A DNA stretch of 64,000 nucleotides from Nitrosospira lacus (GCF_000355765.4 NZ_CP021106.3:2513137-2577136); one strand, 5' to 3'; counted from the stretch's first letter, positions 8,663 to 17,713 are shown. Translations and numbers: made by a program. Notes: a model not told the origin generated them from the letters alone.

Positions 8663-11409
8663 GGCTTTGTCCGCTCCTGAGCCGGTATGGATGCAGCCTG
8701 TAACTCGCGAATTCTCGTCAAGGTTTGGCGGCAAATATCCAACTCATCATTTAAAACACTTTGATTCGGGGCCGCTTCTCCCGCCAGCCATCGGTTAGCC
8801 CGGTCAATATCATCCATGGACAACGGCAACGTGTTCTCGTCTCCGGGCTCGCCCGGCTTGCGCTGCAAGCGATTGGAAACCTCCGCCAATTGTGCTGATA
8901 CAACTTGTTGGTTATTGCTTCTTACCGCATCAGCAAACGCTGTCCAGGCGGGCAGCCCAAGACGCTCGCGTTGACGCGTCAGCGCAAAGTGGCGGGCGTT
9001 ATCCATGGGTTTTGTCAAACCCCAGCGCTCCTTTGTCGATTGCCATCTCTTTAATTCATCTGGATTGCCGGGCTGGGCCCGTTGATCTCTCAATCCCAGG
9101 AAATAGTCCGCCAGACGTGCGGGGTACCGCACTTCAGTTTCATTGGAATGCCGTAAAGCAAACATTTTCAGCGTGTTGAGCCGGACATGGTTGGCATTTG
9201 CGGGGCACCCTGCCCACTCCATATTATCGGCCAGTGTCAGTGTCCATAAGAAATCCCTGGGGCGGGTTGTCAGCGATCGCAGATACCACTCCGCCGCCTG
9301 CGTGGACTTGCCAAGCGTATGCTCCGCCGCCGCCAGCGCTTCCGCCAGAGGCGGATTTACGGCTGATTGACCACCCGATTGATTACGATAGGGTTGAACG
9401 AGTGCGTCAAGCGATGGATTGTCGACCGTTTTGTCCGACAGCAACAGCCAGATCATTGCCTCGGCAACTTCCGGATCGGGACCTCGCAGACGCAGGAGCT
9501 GGCGTAATGCATCGCGAGCCGCGTCCCGTTCCCCATTACCCATTTTGCGCATCGACTGGAAATACCAGTAGTCGGGTGCCTGCGCTGTCGCTGCCGCAGG
9601 CATCGCTTCCGCCAGCGATAGCCAATGCTCGAGTTCTTTCCAATTGCTTCGTTTCCACGAAAAATGCATGAGGCGTTGCAAATCTTCGATGCGCTGCAAG
9701 CGATCCCAGCCATAATGTGCAAGACGCTCGCTTTTTTTATCATCGCGGTGACGTATCGCCAACCGTTGCAGATTTTCGAGTATCTCCGCATCTTTGGGAC
9801 GAAGAATCAGCGCCTTCTCATAGGCTTTTTCCGCATAGGCATCCTGACCCAGTTGCGTGGAAACGCTGGCCAGCAATAACCAGTATGCTTCCGCATAAGC
9901 GGGGTCGGGTGAATTGAAATCGCGAAGTAATTCAAAGCTTCTCTGCGCGTCGCCTGCTTCTTCATATAGCCGGGCCAGCTCCATTCTCTGCTGCCCCACT
10001 TGCTCAGTCGGCATTTCCTGATACACGGCGAGTGCCGCGCGGGTTTTACCTTGAAGGCGCAGCACCTGCGCGAGCGCTTTCAGCGTTTCCACGGGATTAT
10101 TGAAACGTTCGGCGTGGCCGCGCAATTGCTGCTCCACATGAGCGGGTTGCTCAGTGGCAAGACCGGCGGTGACATAAGCCTCGGCTTCGGTGCCGGTCAA
10201 CTTGCGGCGCACCATGACGGCCTCAAGCAGTTGCACCAGGGCTTTATGATCCGGTTTCGCCTGGGCCAGCGCAAAAGCACGTGTCTCCGCTTCATTGTCG
10301 GCGCGCGCGCGCGCAAAAGACAACCATAATGGCAGGGCCTCATCGGGCTGGGCATTCCAGTCATAGATACGCGCAATCAACCGCTGACGCTCACTCCCCG
10401 CGACCAGGGAGATTTTCAATTGTTCCATGCGTGCAAGACTTTCTTTCAACAGACCCAGTGACACCTGTAACCGCACGATACGCTCGGTGATCGTCCACTC
10501 ACCAGGCGATAAATAACTCGCTTCTTCCAGCCACGCCAATGCCTGTTCGCGATCGGCAAGCGGCTCGGCGATATCGGCGGCAAGCAGAAAAAGCCCGGCA
10601 TCCCCCTCGCCTTTCTCCTTAAGGCTGCCCAGCATCTGCCTCGCTGCCTTCAAAGCCTCCTTATCGATGCCTGCCTGAAGATAAGCGCGCAAACTGGATT
10701 TCGCGATAGCCATCTTCTTCTTCGCCGTTCGTTCAAGCGAAAAGGCCTTGAACAGATCTTGTGCAGCCAATCGGGGCTGATTTGCCGCGATACGCTGTTT
10801 CGCCGCGGAGGCCAGCCAGGCTGATTTTCTATCATCACTCTCATTCAATATGACAAGCAGCTGTTCGAAGGTTTCGGCGAGCACCGAAGGCTCGGCAAAC
10901 TGCTCTGCCAATGTGATCACCTGATCCAGTTCCTTGTCATTGCGGGCAATGTGCAGCAGTGCGGGAATAAGCGCGGCAATGCGGGCACGCAGCGCTTCTT
11001 CGACATCTTTCGGAGGCTGTCTGTAGAGCTGCTGCAAGGCCAGCTTGAGCTCTGCCAGACGGATTTCGTAGCTCAGGCCGGATGCGGGGGCGCGCGTCAG
11101 CGGATCAATGGCGTGCGCCGCCTCATCCGTCATGCCGGCCTCCGTCAATACCTGTACCAATGACAGGCGCAACGGAGCATTGTCCGGATCGGACTGGACC
11201 AGAACGCGAAGATAGGCTACCGACAAGGCGTCCTTTGCCGACAAATTGGATGGATCCCTGAATGCCGGCTGGCGGGGGAATAATACCCAGAAAACGATTA
11301 AAAGCACCGCACTCATGAACATCAATGCGGGCGCATTCAGTAGGGATTCCCGCTGGGCTTCAACACGCAAGACTGAATTCCCCTGAAGCGTTTTTCTCAG
11401 GTATGACAT
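8659..11409 (-). CDS. pelB: PelB-like TPR protein lacking the C-terminal porin
   Basis: The 916-residue product has one N-terminal membrane helix (ALMFMSAVLLIVFWVLF, residues 28-44) and then a long periplasmic array of TPR-type helical repeats (for example YAEKAYEKALILRPKDAEIL). Pseudomonas PelB is about 1,190 residues: the same anchor and TPR scaffold, which binds PelA, plus a C-terminal 16-strand beta-barrel for export. Here the protein stops after the helical region, with a charged tail and no amphipathic strands. The stop overlaps the pelD ATG in a clean ATGA junction, so this end looks natural rather than frameshifted. The start at 11409 lies 50 bases inside pelA. Confidence 0.9.
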   Translation of the reverse strand: MSYLRKTLQGNSVLRVEAQRESLLNAPALMFMSAVLLIVFWVLFPRQPAFRDPSNLSAKDALSVAYLRVLVQSDPDNAPLRLSLVQVLTEAGMTDEAAHAIDPLTRAPASGLSYEIRLAELKLALQQLYRQPPKDVEEALRARIAALIPALLHIARNDKELDQVITLAEQFAEPSVLAETFEQLLVILNESDDRKSAWLASAAKQRIAANQPRLAAQDLFKAFSLERTAKKKMAIAKSSLRAYLQAGIDKEALKAARQMLGSLKEKGEGDAGLFLLAADIAEPLADREQALAWLEEASYLSPGEWTITERIVRLQVSLGLLKESLARMEQLKISLVAGSERQRLIARIYDWNAQPDEALPLWLSFARARADNEAETRAFALAQAKPDHKALVQLLEAVMVRRKLTGTEAEAYVTAGLATEQPAHVEQQLRGHAERFNNPVETLKALAQVLRLQGKTRAALAVYQEMPTEQVGQQRMELARLYEEAGDAQRSFELLRDFNSPDPAYAEAYWLLLASVSTQLGQDAYAEKAYEKALILRPKDAEILENLQRLAIRHRDDKKSERLAHYGWDRLQRIEDLQRLMHFSWKRSNWKELEHWLSLAEAMPAAATAQAPDYWYFQSMRKMGNGERDAARDALRQLLRLRGPDPEVAEAMIWLLLSDKTVDNPSLDALVQPYRNQSGGQSAVNPPLAEALAAAEHTLGKSTQAAEWYLRSLTTRPRDFLWTLTLADNMEWAGCPANANHVRLNTLKMFALRHSNETEVRYPARLADYFLGLRDQRAQPGNPDELKRWQSTKERWGLTKPMDNARHFALTRQRERLGLPAWTAFADAVRSNNQQVVSAQLAEVSNRLQRKPGEPGDENTLPLSMDDIDRANRWLAGEAAPNQSVLNDELDICRQTLTRIRELQAASIPAQERTKP

Positions 11410-14086
11410 AAATGGAATGAGAATTCCGTTGCCGGGAGGTCAATACCTCGCCATCCACCTTCAGCGCGCAGGACGTGGGAATTCCGAGCATCAAATCCCC
11501 CCGTGGCTCGAATAAAAATGTGGCGGAACCATCTGGATTGAGGTGCCATGATTTTAACGGCGCGCTGGCGTCGATCAGCCGCAAGGCCGAAGTGCCATCG
11601 CTCGCGGGTTGGAGGACGGCATGATTACGCGCGAGATGAATATAGCGGCTGGTTTCCCGGTCGGAATAGCCGACCACATCGGTGGAGATTTGAGGTGTCA
11701 TTTCCGCGACGGGTAATCGCACCGTTCTGAGCGCATCTCCGAAAAGCAGCCAGTCGCCATTGAGATCGCGTGCAATACTCGCCGTCTGAAAGGCCCGCCC
11801 ACGCTGGGCGTATTCATCGAGCCACACACTCAGCACATTTTCCGTGCGCTGCTCATCCGCGAGCCGATCGAGAAGTTCGGATCCGTTGGCGTGCAACATC
11901 GCATCGGCATGAAACGAAATGGACGAGGCACGCAAGCGGCGGGCGAGATTGAGTTGCCGGTTCCAATCGCTGATTTTTCCAAAATTCAGTGCCTCGCCAT
12001 ACCAGAGTTGAGCAAACAGCGGCTCGCCAATTAACGGTGTCAGCACTTGCGTGCCCCACTGAGTGGGCCGTAACGCCGGGGAAAGATCCGCAAAAGATAG
12101 CGGCCCGCTCTGCCAGTACAAGCCGCCTCCACCATAATGAGGTAATGCGCCTTTCTCGGCTGCCGCCAGCGCGGCGGGACCAGGCTTGCCGTCGCCGGGC
12201 CAGATAAGCAACAGAGGAGAATCGGGCGCAACTGATTGCATGAATTCAATGGTTCCCGCTGTCTCGCGTATCATCTCCGCTGCGTAACCTTCCATAAATA
12301 CGCCATAACGATAAGGTTGCTGGTCCGCGTCGGTTTTTCCCTCGAATATTCCCCAGTAAAAGGGATGGCTATATGTATGGCTCGCCAATCGAACCTGCGG
12401 CATGGCGGCCAATTGCCTGATCTTGCCGCGCTGCTCATCATTGTTGACCTCAGCCTCGATCACGCCCAATGTTACCGGTGCCGTGTTCTTTTCGATCCAT
12501 GCCTTCAGCCGATCAATGGCTTCAACACCCTGCTCGTCCCTGGCGAACAGACGGTCTCCACGCACCTCGATAATTCCCAGCCGACGGCCATTCTCCGTCG
12601 TCAGATCAAATACTGGCTGCTGTGCCGGCAAGCGCAGCGCAGCCGTGAAAAAAGAGAAAGGATCGAGCAGCCATTCATGCCGGCCCGACACCGTCTCGCT
12701 CATGATATGAGGATGCAATGCGTATCCTCCCCACGCGCCAACGGCAACCGGATGAAATACGTCGGCTCCGTCGTTCAACGTCAACCACGCTTCATGGTTA
12801 TCGCGAACCCGGATATCCGGTGTACCGCTGCCCACGACGGGTGCTGTGCCTGGCCGGTTCAGGCGTTCATCGACGGCAGCCACCTTGAGCTTGTTTGTCG
12901 TGGGCTGCAGTTCTCCCAGATAATTGACCACGTTCCGGCACGCGGCGCCCGCTGGCAAATAACCCATGAACACCACCGGCAAACCCGCATCAACTTCAGA
13001 TTTCAAGCGCGCGCAGATGCTGTCATAGCGGCCACGGCTATCTTCTGGCAGCCATGTGATAACACCGGCATAACGTCCGACCAGCGGTTCGATGGGCAAC
13101 GGGAGCTGATCAATATACCAGTAGTCAAGCGCCAGCCCCAGATATTCCAGCGGCATCGCAGCATGCTTGAACAGCTCATGATCCATTTGCTGCGAAGGTG
13201 TGCCGTTTATGATGGCCAGCAGTTTGCGCGGAGCCAGACGGATGCGCCCCTGCCCAAGCCAGGTGAGATCACCGTTGGCGACCCATGGCATGAACCCGAG
13301 CTCGACGATTTGACGTGCCGTTTTTTCAGCTTCGGTCCAATTACCCGGCTCGACATAATCCAGCACGGTAACGGGCACATTAAATTCATCTTGCGCGCGC
13401 TTCAATTGCTTGAGAAGCCATTCCCTGTTTTCTTTCTTGGTCGGCGCATGCTTGCCGGTAACCGGATCGAAGCCGTGAAAAAGCGATTCCGCGACCATGC
13501 CATCAGCATATTGGGCGGCGCGGTCCAACACTTCGAAACCGCGATTGAGAATGAGCTTGCAACCGGGAAAGCGGCGTTTCACCTCCGCAAGCAGCGCAAC
13601 CAGGCCTTTCTCTTGCTCCTCGCGCTGTTTGCCTTCACTCGTCACGATCAGATAGCTATCGACCGTATCGAGGAAAAACGCGCGGTAGCCGTCACGCCAC
13701 AGGCGGCCGAAATGATGCTCCAGCAGATACTCGTGCCAGGCGGGATCATTCATGTTCATCACCAGGCTATTCCATGCGGGATTCACGCCAATCGACCATT
13801 TCGTTTTGATGCGCGGCATATCCTCGCTATTACGCGCAACTTCGCCGTATGATATATAGGCAAATATCAGCGAATCCAGGTTTAACAACGCTGCTTTCTC
13901 GTGGGGCAGGATCTGGCTCGGTTGAATGACAATCTGATCGAAATGGCGCAAGTCTTCCACCGGTGGACGGCTTCCGTAGTAGAACACAATGTCGCGGTGT
14001 TCCAGGGTATCGGCCAACACGGCGGAGGTCATGAATATGAACGGCAGCAATAGGAAACGGATGAGCAGCATTTCGCTTTTAAGCAT
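11360..14086 (-). CDS. pelA: PelA, periplasmic Pel hydrolase/deacetylase
   Basis: This 908-residue secreted protein (signal peptide LIRFLLLPFIFMTSAVLA) is the first gene of the pel operon. The N-terminal TIM-barrel hydrolase domain (residues ~30-280) keeps the Glu expected to be catalytic (DGMVAESLFHGF). A central Rossmann-like region follows, then a carbohydrate-esterase-4-like deacetylase domain with the metal-binding H-x3-H motif in ASHTYSHPFYWG, and a C-terminal beta-rich region. PelA partially deacetylates Pel and can cleave it. The aspartate-rich motif at the start of the deacetylase domain, which I recall as DGDGF in characterised PelA, reads EVRGDRLF here, so one aspartate seems to be replaced. 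A second in-frame ATG (MLLIRF) is an alternative start. Confidence 0.93.
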   Translation of the reverse strand: MLKSEMLLIRFLLLPFIFMTSAVLADTLEHRDIVFYYGSRPPVEDLRHFDQIVIQPSQILPHEKAALLNLDSLIFAYISYGEVARNSEDMPRIKTKWSIGVNPAWNSLVMNMNDPAWHEYLLEHHFGRLWRDGYRAFFLDTVDSYLIVTSEGKQREEQEKGLVALLAEVKRRFPGCKLILNRGFEVLDRAAQYADGMVAESLFHGFDPVTGKHAPTKKENREWLLKQLKRAQDEFNVPVTVLDYVEPGNWTEAEKTARQIVELGFMPWVANGDLTWLGQGRIRLAPRKLLAIINGTPSQQMDHELFKHAAMPLEYLGLALDYWYIDQLPLPIEPLVGRYAGVITWLPEDSRGRYDSICARLKSEVDAGLPVVFMGYLPAGAACRNVVNYLGELQPTTNKLKVAAVDERLNRPGTAPVVGSGTPDIRVRDNHEAWLTLNDGADVFHPVAVGAWGGYALHPHIMSETVSGRHEWLLDPFSFFTAALRLPAQQPVFDLTTENGRRLGIIEVRGDRLFARDEQGVEAIDRLKAWIEKNTAPVTLGVIEAEVNNDEQRGKIRQLAAMPQVRLASHTYSHPFYWGIFEGKTDADQQPYRYGVFMEGYAAEMIRETAGTIEFMQSVAPDSPLLLIWPGDGKPGPAALAAAEKGALPHYGGGGLYWQSGPLSFADLSPALRPTQWGTQVLTPLIGEPLFAQLWYGEALNFGKISDWNRQLNLARRLRASSISFHADAMLHANGSELLDRLADEQRTENVLSVWLDEYAQRGRAFQTASIARDLNGDWLLFGDALRTVRLPVAEMTPQISTDVVGYSDRETSRYIHLARNHAVLQPASDGTSALRLIDASAPLKSWHLNPDGSATFLFEPRGDLMLGIPTSCALKVDGEVLTSRQRNSHSIYVIPEKNASGEFSLAC

Positions 14087-14404
14087 TTTCAGTTTATTTC
14101 AAACACGCATCGGATGGATGACGAGTACACTCCTGGCATATCCTTGACAGGAATGGTCTGACGACACCCGCGCTGGGAGATAATCAACCGGCCAGCCACT
14201 TGTAGTCTTCTTGCCGGGCGATGTTACCCGCGTAGCATGATATCGGGTCTTAGCGGTTCCCGCTCATGCGTAAAGACAGCCGGTCGCCGGACATTAATTA
14301 CCCGGGCAGAGAGTTTGTTATCAATTCGCCCCCATTTTCAGGGTTGCCCCCGAGGGTCCGCTGCATGGGATGAACAAAGCATTCATAAAACGTGGTTCCA
14401 GCAG
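14087..14404 (-). other. Upstream region of the pel operon
   Basis: These 318 bases separate ygfZ from pelA, both on the minus strand, and must hold the ygfZ end and the pel promoter. Several GC-rich inverted segments are visible on the minus strand (GTCCGGCGACCGGC, GCGGGTAACATCGCCCGGC), so the pelA leader may be structured. I could not pick out a convincing promoter, a match to a known riboswitch or a T-run terminator. No protein gene is supported here. Confidence 0.4.
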
Positions 14405-15457
14405 CTAATGATGTACTGAATAGGGTAGCGGCATCATCTCCAGCATGGGACCATCCAAGGACATCCAATAAATTTTACCGGTCTCGATACTCCTTGTCTG
14501 TACCACCGCTAACACATCAAACCCTCCGTCAGGTGCAGGAGCGGCATTGACTATCATGCCGCTTGACTGTTCCCCCATATCGGCGCTGAACAATTCATCT
14601 CCCGCTTCAATGGACGTTTCCGACGGTGGCTGGATATTGGCAAGGACCATGCGGCGTTTGATTTTTCCCAGATACTGGGTACGGGCGACAATCTCCTGAC
14701 CGGGATAACAGCCCTTCTGGAAGCTTATCCCGCCGATGGCATCCAGATTCGCCATTTGCGGTACGAATTGTTCTTGTGTCGGCGTGGTGATCATGGGAAT
14801 ACCGGCTTTGATTTCCAGCCAATCCCAACAGGATGATCCCACCGGCCGGGCATCTTTCCTCCAGCGCTCCCACACGGTTTGTGCCTGCTCGGCGGGCATG
14901 ATGAGCTCAAAACGGTCTTGTGCAAGACGGATGATGCTTCCCGCCTGAACATGAGTCACTTCGAGTGGAGATCCTGGAATCTCACCCGGAATTTCCCGCA
15001 TTAGCGTCTCGGCATGTGCTCCCGCCACGCCGATGCGCACCAGCACGTCACTACTGTCGGTCAGCCTGGCTCTGGCGCGCAGGACATACATGGACAGACG
15101 CTTCTGAATGGCTGCCCGCAACGCCGACGGCAATTGCATGGCATAGCCCCCGTTGTCGTGCCACATCAGGAAACTTGCTAGCATCCTGCCCTTTGGGTTG
15201 CAATAACTTCCATAGAGCGCGGTGGAGCGGATGGCGGAGGGGCTGATCGCCCTGATATCGCAACTCACCTGCCCCTGAAGAAAAGATTGCGCGTCCTCAC
15301 CCGAAAAATGAATCAGGCCAAAATGCGACAGATCAGCAAGCACCGTGTCCGACCTGACACTTGCCAGCTCCGCGGCGGCATCACCAAAGCTGACAATGCG
15401 GCCATCCTGGATGATGGCGTTGCAGTTTTGCAGATAAAATTGCCATGCGGGGTTCAT
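14405..15457 (-). CDS. ygfZ: YgfZ/GcvT-like folate-binding protein (iron-sulfur cluster repair)
   Basis: This 350-residue protein carries the YgfZ hallmark KGCYPGQEIVARTQYLGKIK near residue 240, containing the conserved Cys. Upstream it has the GcvT-like fold with the segments LADLSHFGLIHFSGEDAQ and FLQGQVSCDI. YgfZ uses folate to help maturation or repair of certain Fe-S enzymes. I place the start at MNPAWQFYL (15457), which matches the usual beginning of the family; the frame is open to 15517 but without better signals. The gene diverges from a ygfX-like gene, the arrangement of the ygfZ neighbourhood in enterobacteria. Confidence 0.92.
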   Translation of the reverse strand: MNPAWQFYLQNCNAIIQDGRIVSFGDAAAELASVRSDTVLADLSHFGLIHFSGEDAQSFLQGQVSCDIRAISPSAIRSTALYGSYCNPKGRMLASFLMWHDNGGYAMQLPSALRAAIQKRLSMYVLRARARLTDSSDVLVRIGVAGAHAETLMREIPGEIPGSPLEVTHVQAGSIIRLAQDRFELIMPAEQAQTVWERWRKDARPVGSSCWDWLEIKAGIPMITTPTQEQFVPQMANLDAIGGISFQKGCYPGQEIVARTQYLGKIKRRMVLANIQPPSETSIEAGDELFSADMGEQSSGMIVNAAPAPDGGFDVLAVVQTRSIETGKIYWMSLDGPMLEMMPLPYSVHH

Positions 15458-15559
15458 GCGAATCAAGGCCGGCTGGTAAATGAGAATCAATGGGGGGATT
15501 ATACGGCCAACGTGCATCCCGAATAAACCGCTAATTGCCTGAAATGAGATAATCGGATC

Positions 15560-16090
15560 ATGGCTGCCTCCTCATCACCCACTCCCCCTTTGCTGATTAT
15601 CCAGCTGCAGCCTTCCATGCGCCTTGCCGTGATACTGGGTCTTGCCCATTTTTCCGCTATCGGGCTATTGTGGCCGCTGATGCTGCCTGCGGCAGCCAAG
15701 CTGATGGGCAGCGCTATTCTGATACTCAGCCTTTTTTTCCATTTAAGGCGTTACGCATTGCTACGCTCACCGGCATCGGTGACAGGGCTCGAACTATCGG
15801 ACGAAATGATCTGTACGCTCGAACTGCGGCGCGGGGAACGAATTGCCTGCAGCGTGCTCGGCAGCAGTTTTGTCGCGCCTTATCTCACGGTCATCGAACT
15901 GAGGGCGCTGAAAATCCTGGCGTCCGGGGAATCCATGTCATCCCTGACTCCTTCCGGTCTCCTGACTCCCCGCCCGCCAGCGCGAATATTCTCCGGGCGC
16001 AGCGTAGCGATTCTGCCGGACGGAATAGACGCGGAGACATTCAGGCAGTTGCGAGTAATGCTGCGGTGGAAATGGAAAGATCCGGAATGA
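15560..16090 (+). CDS. YgfX/CptA-like inner-membrane protein
   Basis: This 176-residue protein has two adjacent N-terminal membrane segments (LAVILGLAHFSAIGLLWPLM and AAAKLMGSAILILSLFFHL) preceded by the short basic/proline lead QLQPSMR, then a soluble beta-rich domain. This is the layout of YgfX (CptA), which in E. coli sits beside sdhE and ygfZ and has been described as the toxin part of CptAB, affecting cytoskeleton or succinate-dehydrogenase assembly. Here it diverges from ygfZ across 102 bases, and no sdhE homologue lies between. Assignment rests on topology plus context; sequence similarity in this family is low. Confidence 0.65.
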   Translation: MAASSSPTPPLLIIQLQPSMRLAVILGLAHFSAIGLLWPLMLPAAAKLMGSAILILSLFFHLRRYALLRSPASVTGLELSDEMICTLELRRGERIACSVLGSSFVAPYLTVIELRALKILASGESMSSLTPSGLLTPRPPARIFSGRSVAILPDGIDAETFRQLRVMLRWKWKDPE

Positions 16091-16114
16091 GACAGCAACC
16101 CGTCTCATTCCGGA
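16081..16114. terminator. Perfect inverted repeat at convergent gene ends
   Basis: TCCGGAATGAGAC (16081-16093) and GTCTCATTCCGGA (16102-16114) form a perfect 13-bp stem with an 8-base loop. It overlaps the stop codon of the ygfX-like gene and lies 33 bases from the end of the convergent sulfate-binding-protein gene. There is no T-run, but position and symmetry suit a bidirectional transcription stop. Confidence 0.6.
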
Positions 16115-16146
16115 ATTATGAGTCTGCTATCCCAGCTTGATGCAGG

Positions 16147-17172
16147 TTAATTCCTTTGAATGTGCTCAAAAATTCCACCCTTGGCAAAATGTGTTTTCTG
16201 GGCTTGCTGCCAGCCGCCGGCAACCTCTTCCAGGGTGAACAGTTCCAGCGCAGGGAATTGACTTGCATACTTGGCCTCCGCCTGCGCATCACGCGGGCGG
16301 TAATAGTGCTTGCCCGCAATCTCCTGGGCCTGGGGAGTGTAGAGATAATCGATATAAGCGGTGGTCACTTCACGCGCGCCGTTCCCGTCAGCCACCGCGC
16401 TCACAACGCTGACCGCGGGTTCGGCCACTATAGACATGGATGGCGTGACAATTTCAAATTTTTCCGCACCTTCTGCGCTGGCTTGGCGGATCAGCAGATG
16501 AGCTTCATTCTCCCACACCAGCAGTACGTCCCCGATCCCTCGCTCGATGAAGTCAGTGGGTGCGGGCGATCTGATATGAGCGAACAATTTCCTGACGAAT
16601 TCAAGCGCAGCCGCTTCGCCGCCGTCCGGCTGCCTGAACGCATACTCCCATGCCGCCAGGTAATTCCAGCGGCCGTTGTCAGAAATCTTCGGATTGGGCG
16701 TAACCACTTCTATATCCGGACGCAGGAGATCGTTCCAGTCGATCAGTTTCTTTGGATTTCCCTTGCGCACCAGAAACACAATGGTCGAAGTATAGGGCGA
16801 GGCATGCACTGAGAAGTTGGGCATGTTTTGCGGTAGGGTTTGATTCCAGGCAGGAGCAATGAACCGGTTTTTTTCGCGCAGCTTACCCACATCGTAAGAC
16901 AGGGCAAGAGTTGGAATATTGAGTCCATCCAGCACAGCGCGTATCGGTTTCCCCGATTTGCTCCGGGCGAGGCCAATGCTGATATCCACACCGGAGCGGG
17001 CTTTCCAGTGGGTGGCGAATGCCTCATTCAAATCCGCATACAGCTCGCGGGCGGGATCGTGAGCGGAAACAGGAGAGAATGTCTGCAATGCAGCATACGC
17101 GGCACCCAGGCTGACCAAGGATATCAATACGATAACAGCGATATGGGATTTGTGGGATTTAATGAAAGCCAT
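16147..17172 (-). CDS. Sulfate/thiosulfate-binding-protein homologue (solo)
   Basis: This 341-residue periplasmic solute-binding protein of the Sbp/CysP family has an N-terminal membrane/signal segment (IAVIVLISLVSLGAAYAA). Family landmarks are DPARELYADLNEAFATHWKA, RAVLDGLNIPTLALSYDVG, SPYTSTIVFLVRKGNPK and DNGRWNYLAAWEYA. The loop usually written SHGGSGKQ, which cradles sulfate, is ARSKSGKPI here, so ligand preference may differ. No permease or ATPase gene is adjacent. The start at ATG 17172 follows GGAGG by seven bases. It diverges from the encapsulin operon, suggesting shared sulfur-responsive control. Confidence 0.88.
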   Translation of the reverse strand: MAFIKSHKSHIAVIVLISLVSLGAAYAALQTFSPVSAHDPARELYADLNEAFATHWKARSGVDISIGLARSKSGKPIRAVLDGLNIPTLALSYDVGKLREKNRFIAPAWNQTLPQNMPNFSVHASPYTSTIVFLVRKGNPKKLIDWNDLLRPDIEVVTPNPKISDNGRWNYLAAWEYAFRQPDGGEAAALEFVRKLFAHIRSPAPTDFIERGIGDVLLVWENEAHLLIRQASAEGAEKFEIVTPSMSIVAEPAVSVVSAVADGNGAREVTTAYIDYLYTPQAQEIAGKHYYRPRDAQAEAKYASQFPALELFTLEEVAGGWQQAQKTHFAKGGIFEHIQRN

Positions 17173-17338
17173 TTTGATTTCCTCCAATGCTGATAATCAG
17201 AAAAGAAATCTAACACTCATCTTCCCCGCATCAAACCAAGAAAATGTGCATAGCTTATCAGGCGGACTCCGAATAAATCCCGCACCACATATCGGTTCCA
17301 CATTCCCTGTTTTGGACGGCCAAATTGTAAGCCTTACC

Positions 17339-17365
17339 TTACTTATCCATAAAAGAGATAAGTAA
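17339..17365. promoter_or_regulatory. Candidate LysR-type (CysB?) operator palindrome
   Basis: TTACTTATC (17339-17347), nine bases, then GATAAGTAA (17357-17365) is a perfect 9+9 inverted repeat. It contains the T-N11-A core (T at 17346, A at 17358) typical of LysR-family binding sites. It lies between the divergent sulfate-binding-protein and encapsulin genes, about 3 kb from a cysB-type gene. That CysB binds it is inference. Confidence 0.5.
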
Positions 17366-17445
17366 ATGAAATGTTATTGGTTCCCTGCAAAACGCGTAGC
17401 TGGTAACTTTAACGCGTGGTTATCTTCTCCTTTGTTTCGATTCGT

Positions 17446-17476
17446 GGCGCCGGCCATTGGCTGGCGCCCTTTTTTT
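17446..17476 (+). terminator. Strong rho-independent terminator upstream of encapsulin
   Basis: GGCGCCGGCC (17446-17455), a three-base loop, and GGCTGGCGCC (17459-17468) form a ten-pair stem with one G-U, followed by C and seven T. It sits 237 bases before the encapsulin start on the same strand, downstream of the LysR-type palindrome and with no gene in front of it. It would end a short leader or small RNA; an AT-rich stretch at 17580-17655 probably provides the actual encapsulin promoter. Confidence 0.75.
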
Positions 17477-17713
17477 CCTGAGACCACCAAAACCCGTGGA
17501 AACCTACGCGCGAGTCCATCGCCAGATACATCGAATTGCGCTTTCAAGGTAAGGAAAACCGCAAATTCAATGAATTTCCGCATAAAAAATTCAAAATAAA
17601 AGAAATTTATATACTTATTTAATATAACCTAATAATAATCTGCTATATATAGTAGCTTGCATTGCTTCATTCGGGCATCAACATTATCTACACACTCAAC
17701 AAAGGAGAATGAA

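Noticed and set aside
12236-13852. 538-codon open frame on the plus strand
   Set aside because: It is antisense to pelA throughout, has no recognisable domain and arises from the codon bias of pelA.
14087-14404. Possible cyclic-di-GMP riboswitch in the pelA leader
   Set aside because: Some segments (CGCGGGTAAC, ACCGCTAAGACC) vaguely recall parts of the GEMM motif, but the conserved GGACGCAAAGCC core and tetraloop arrangement are absent.
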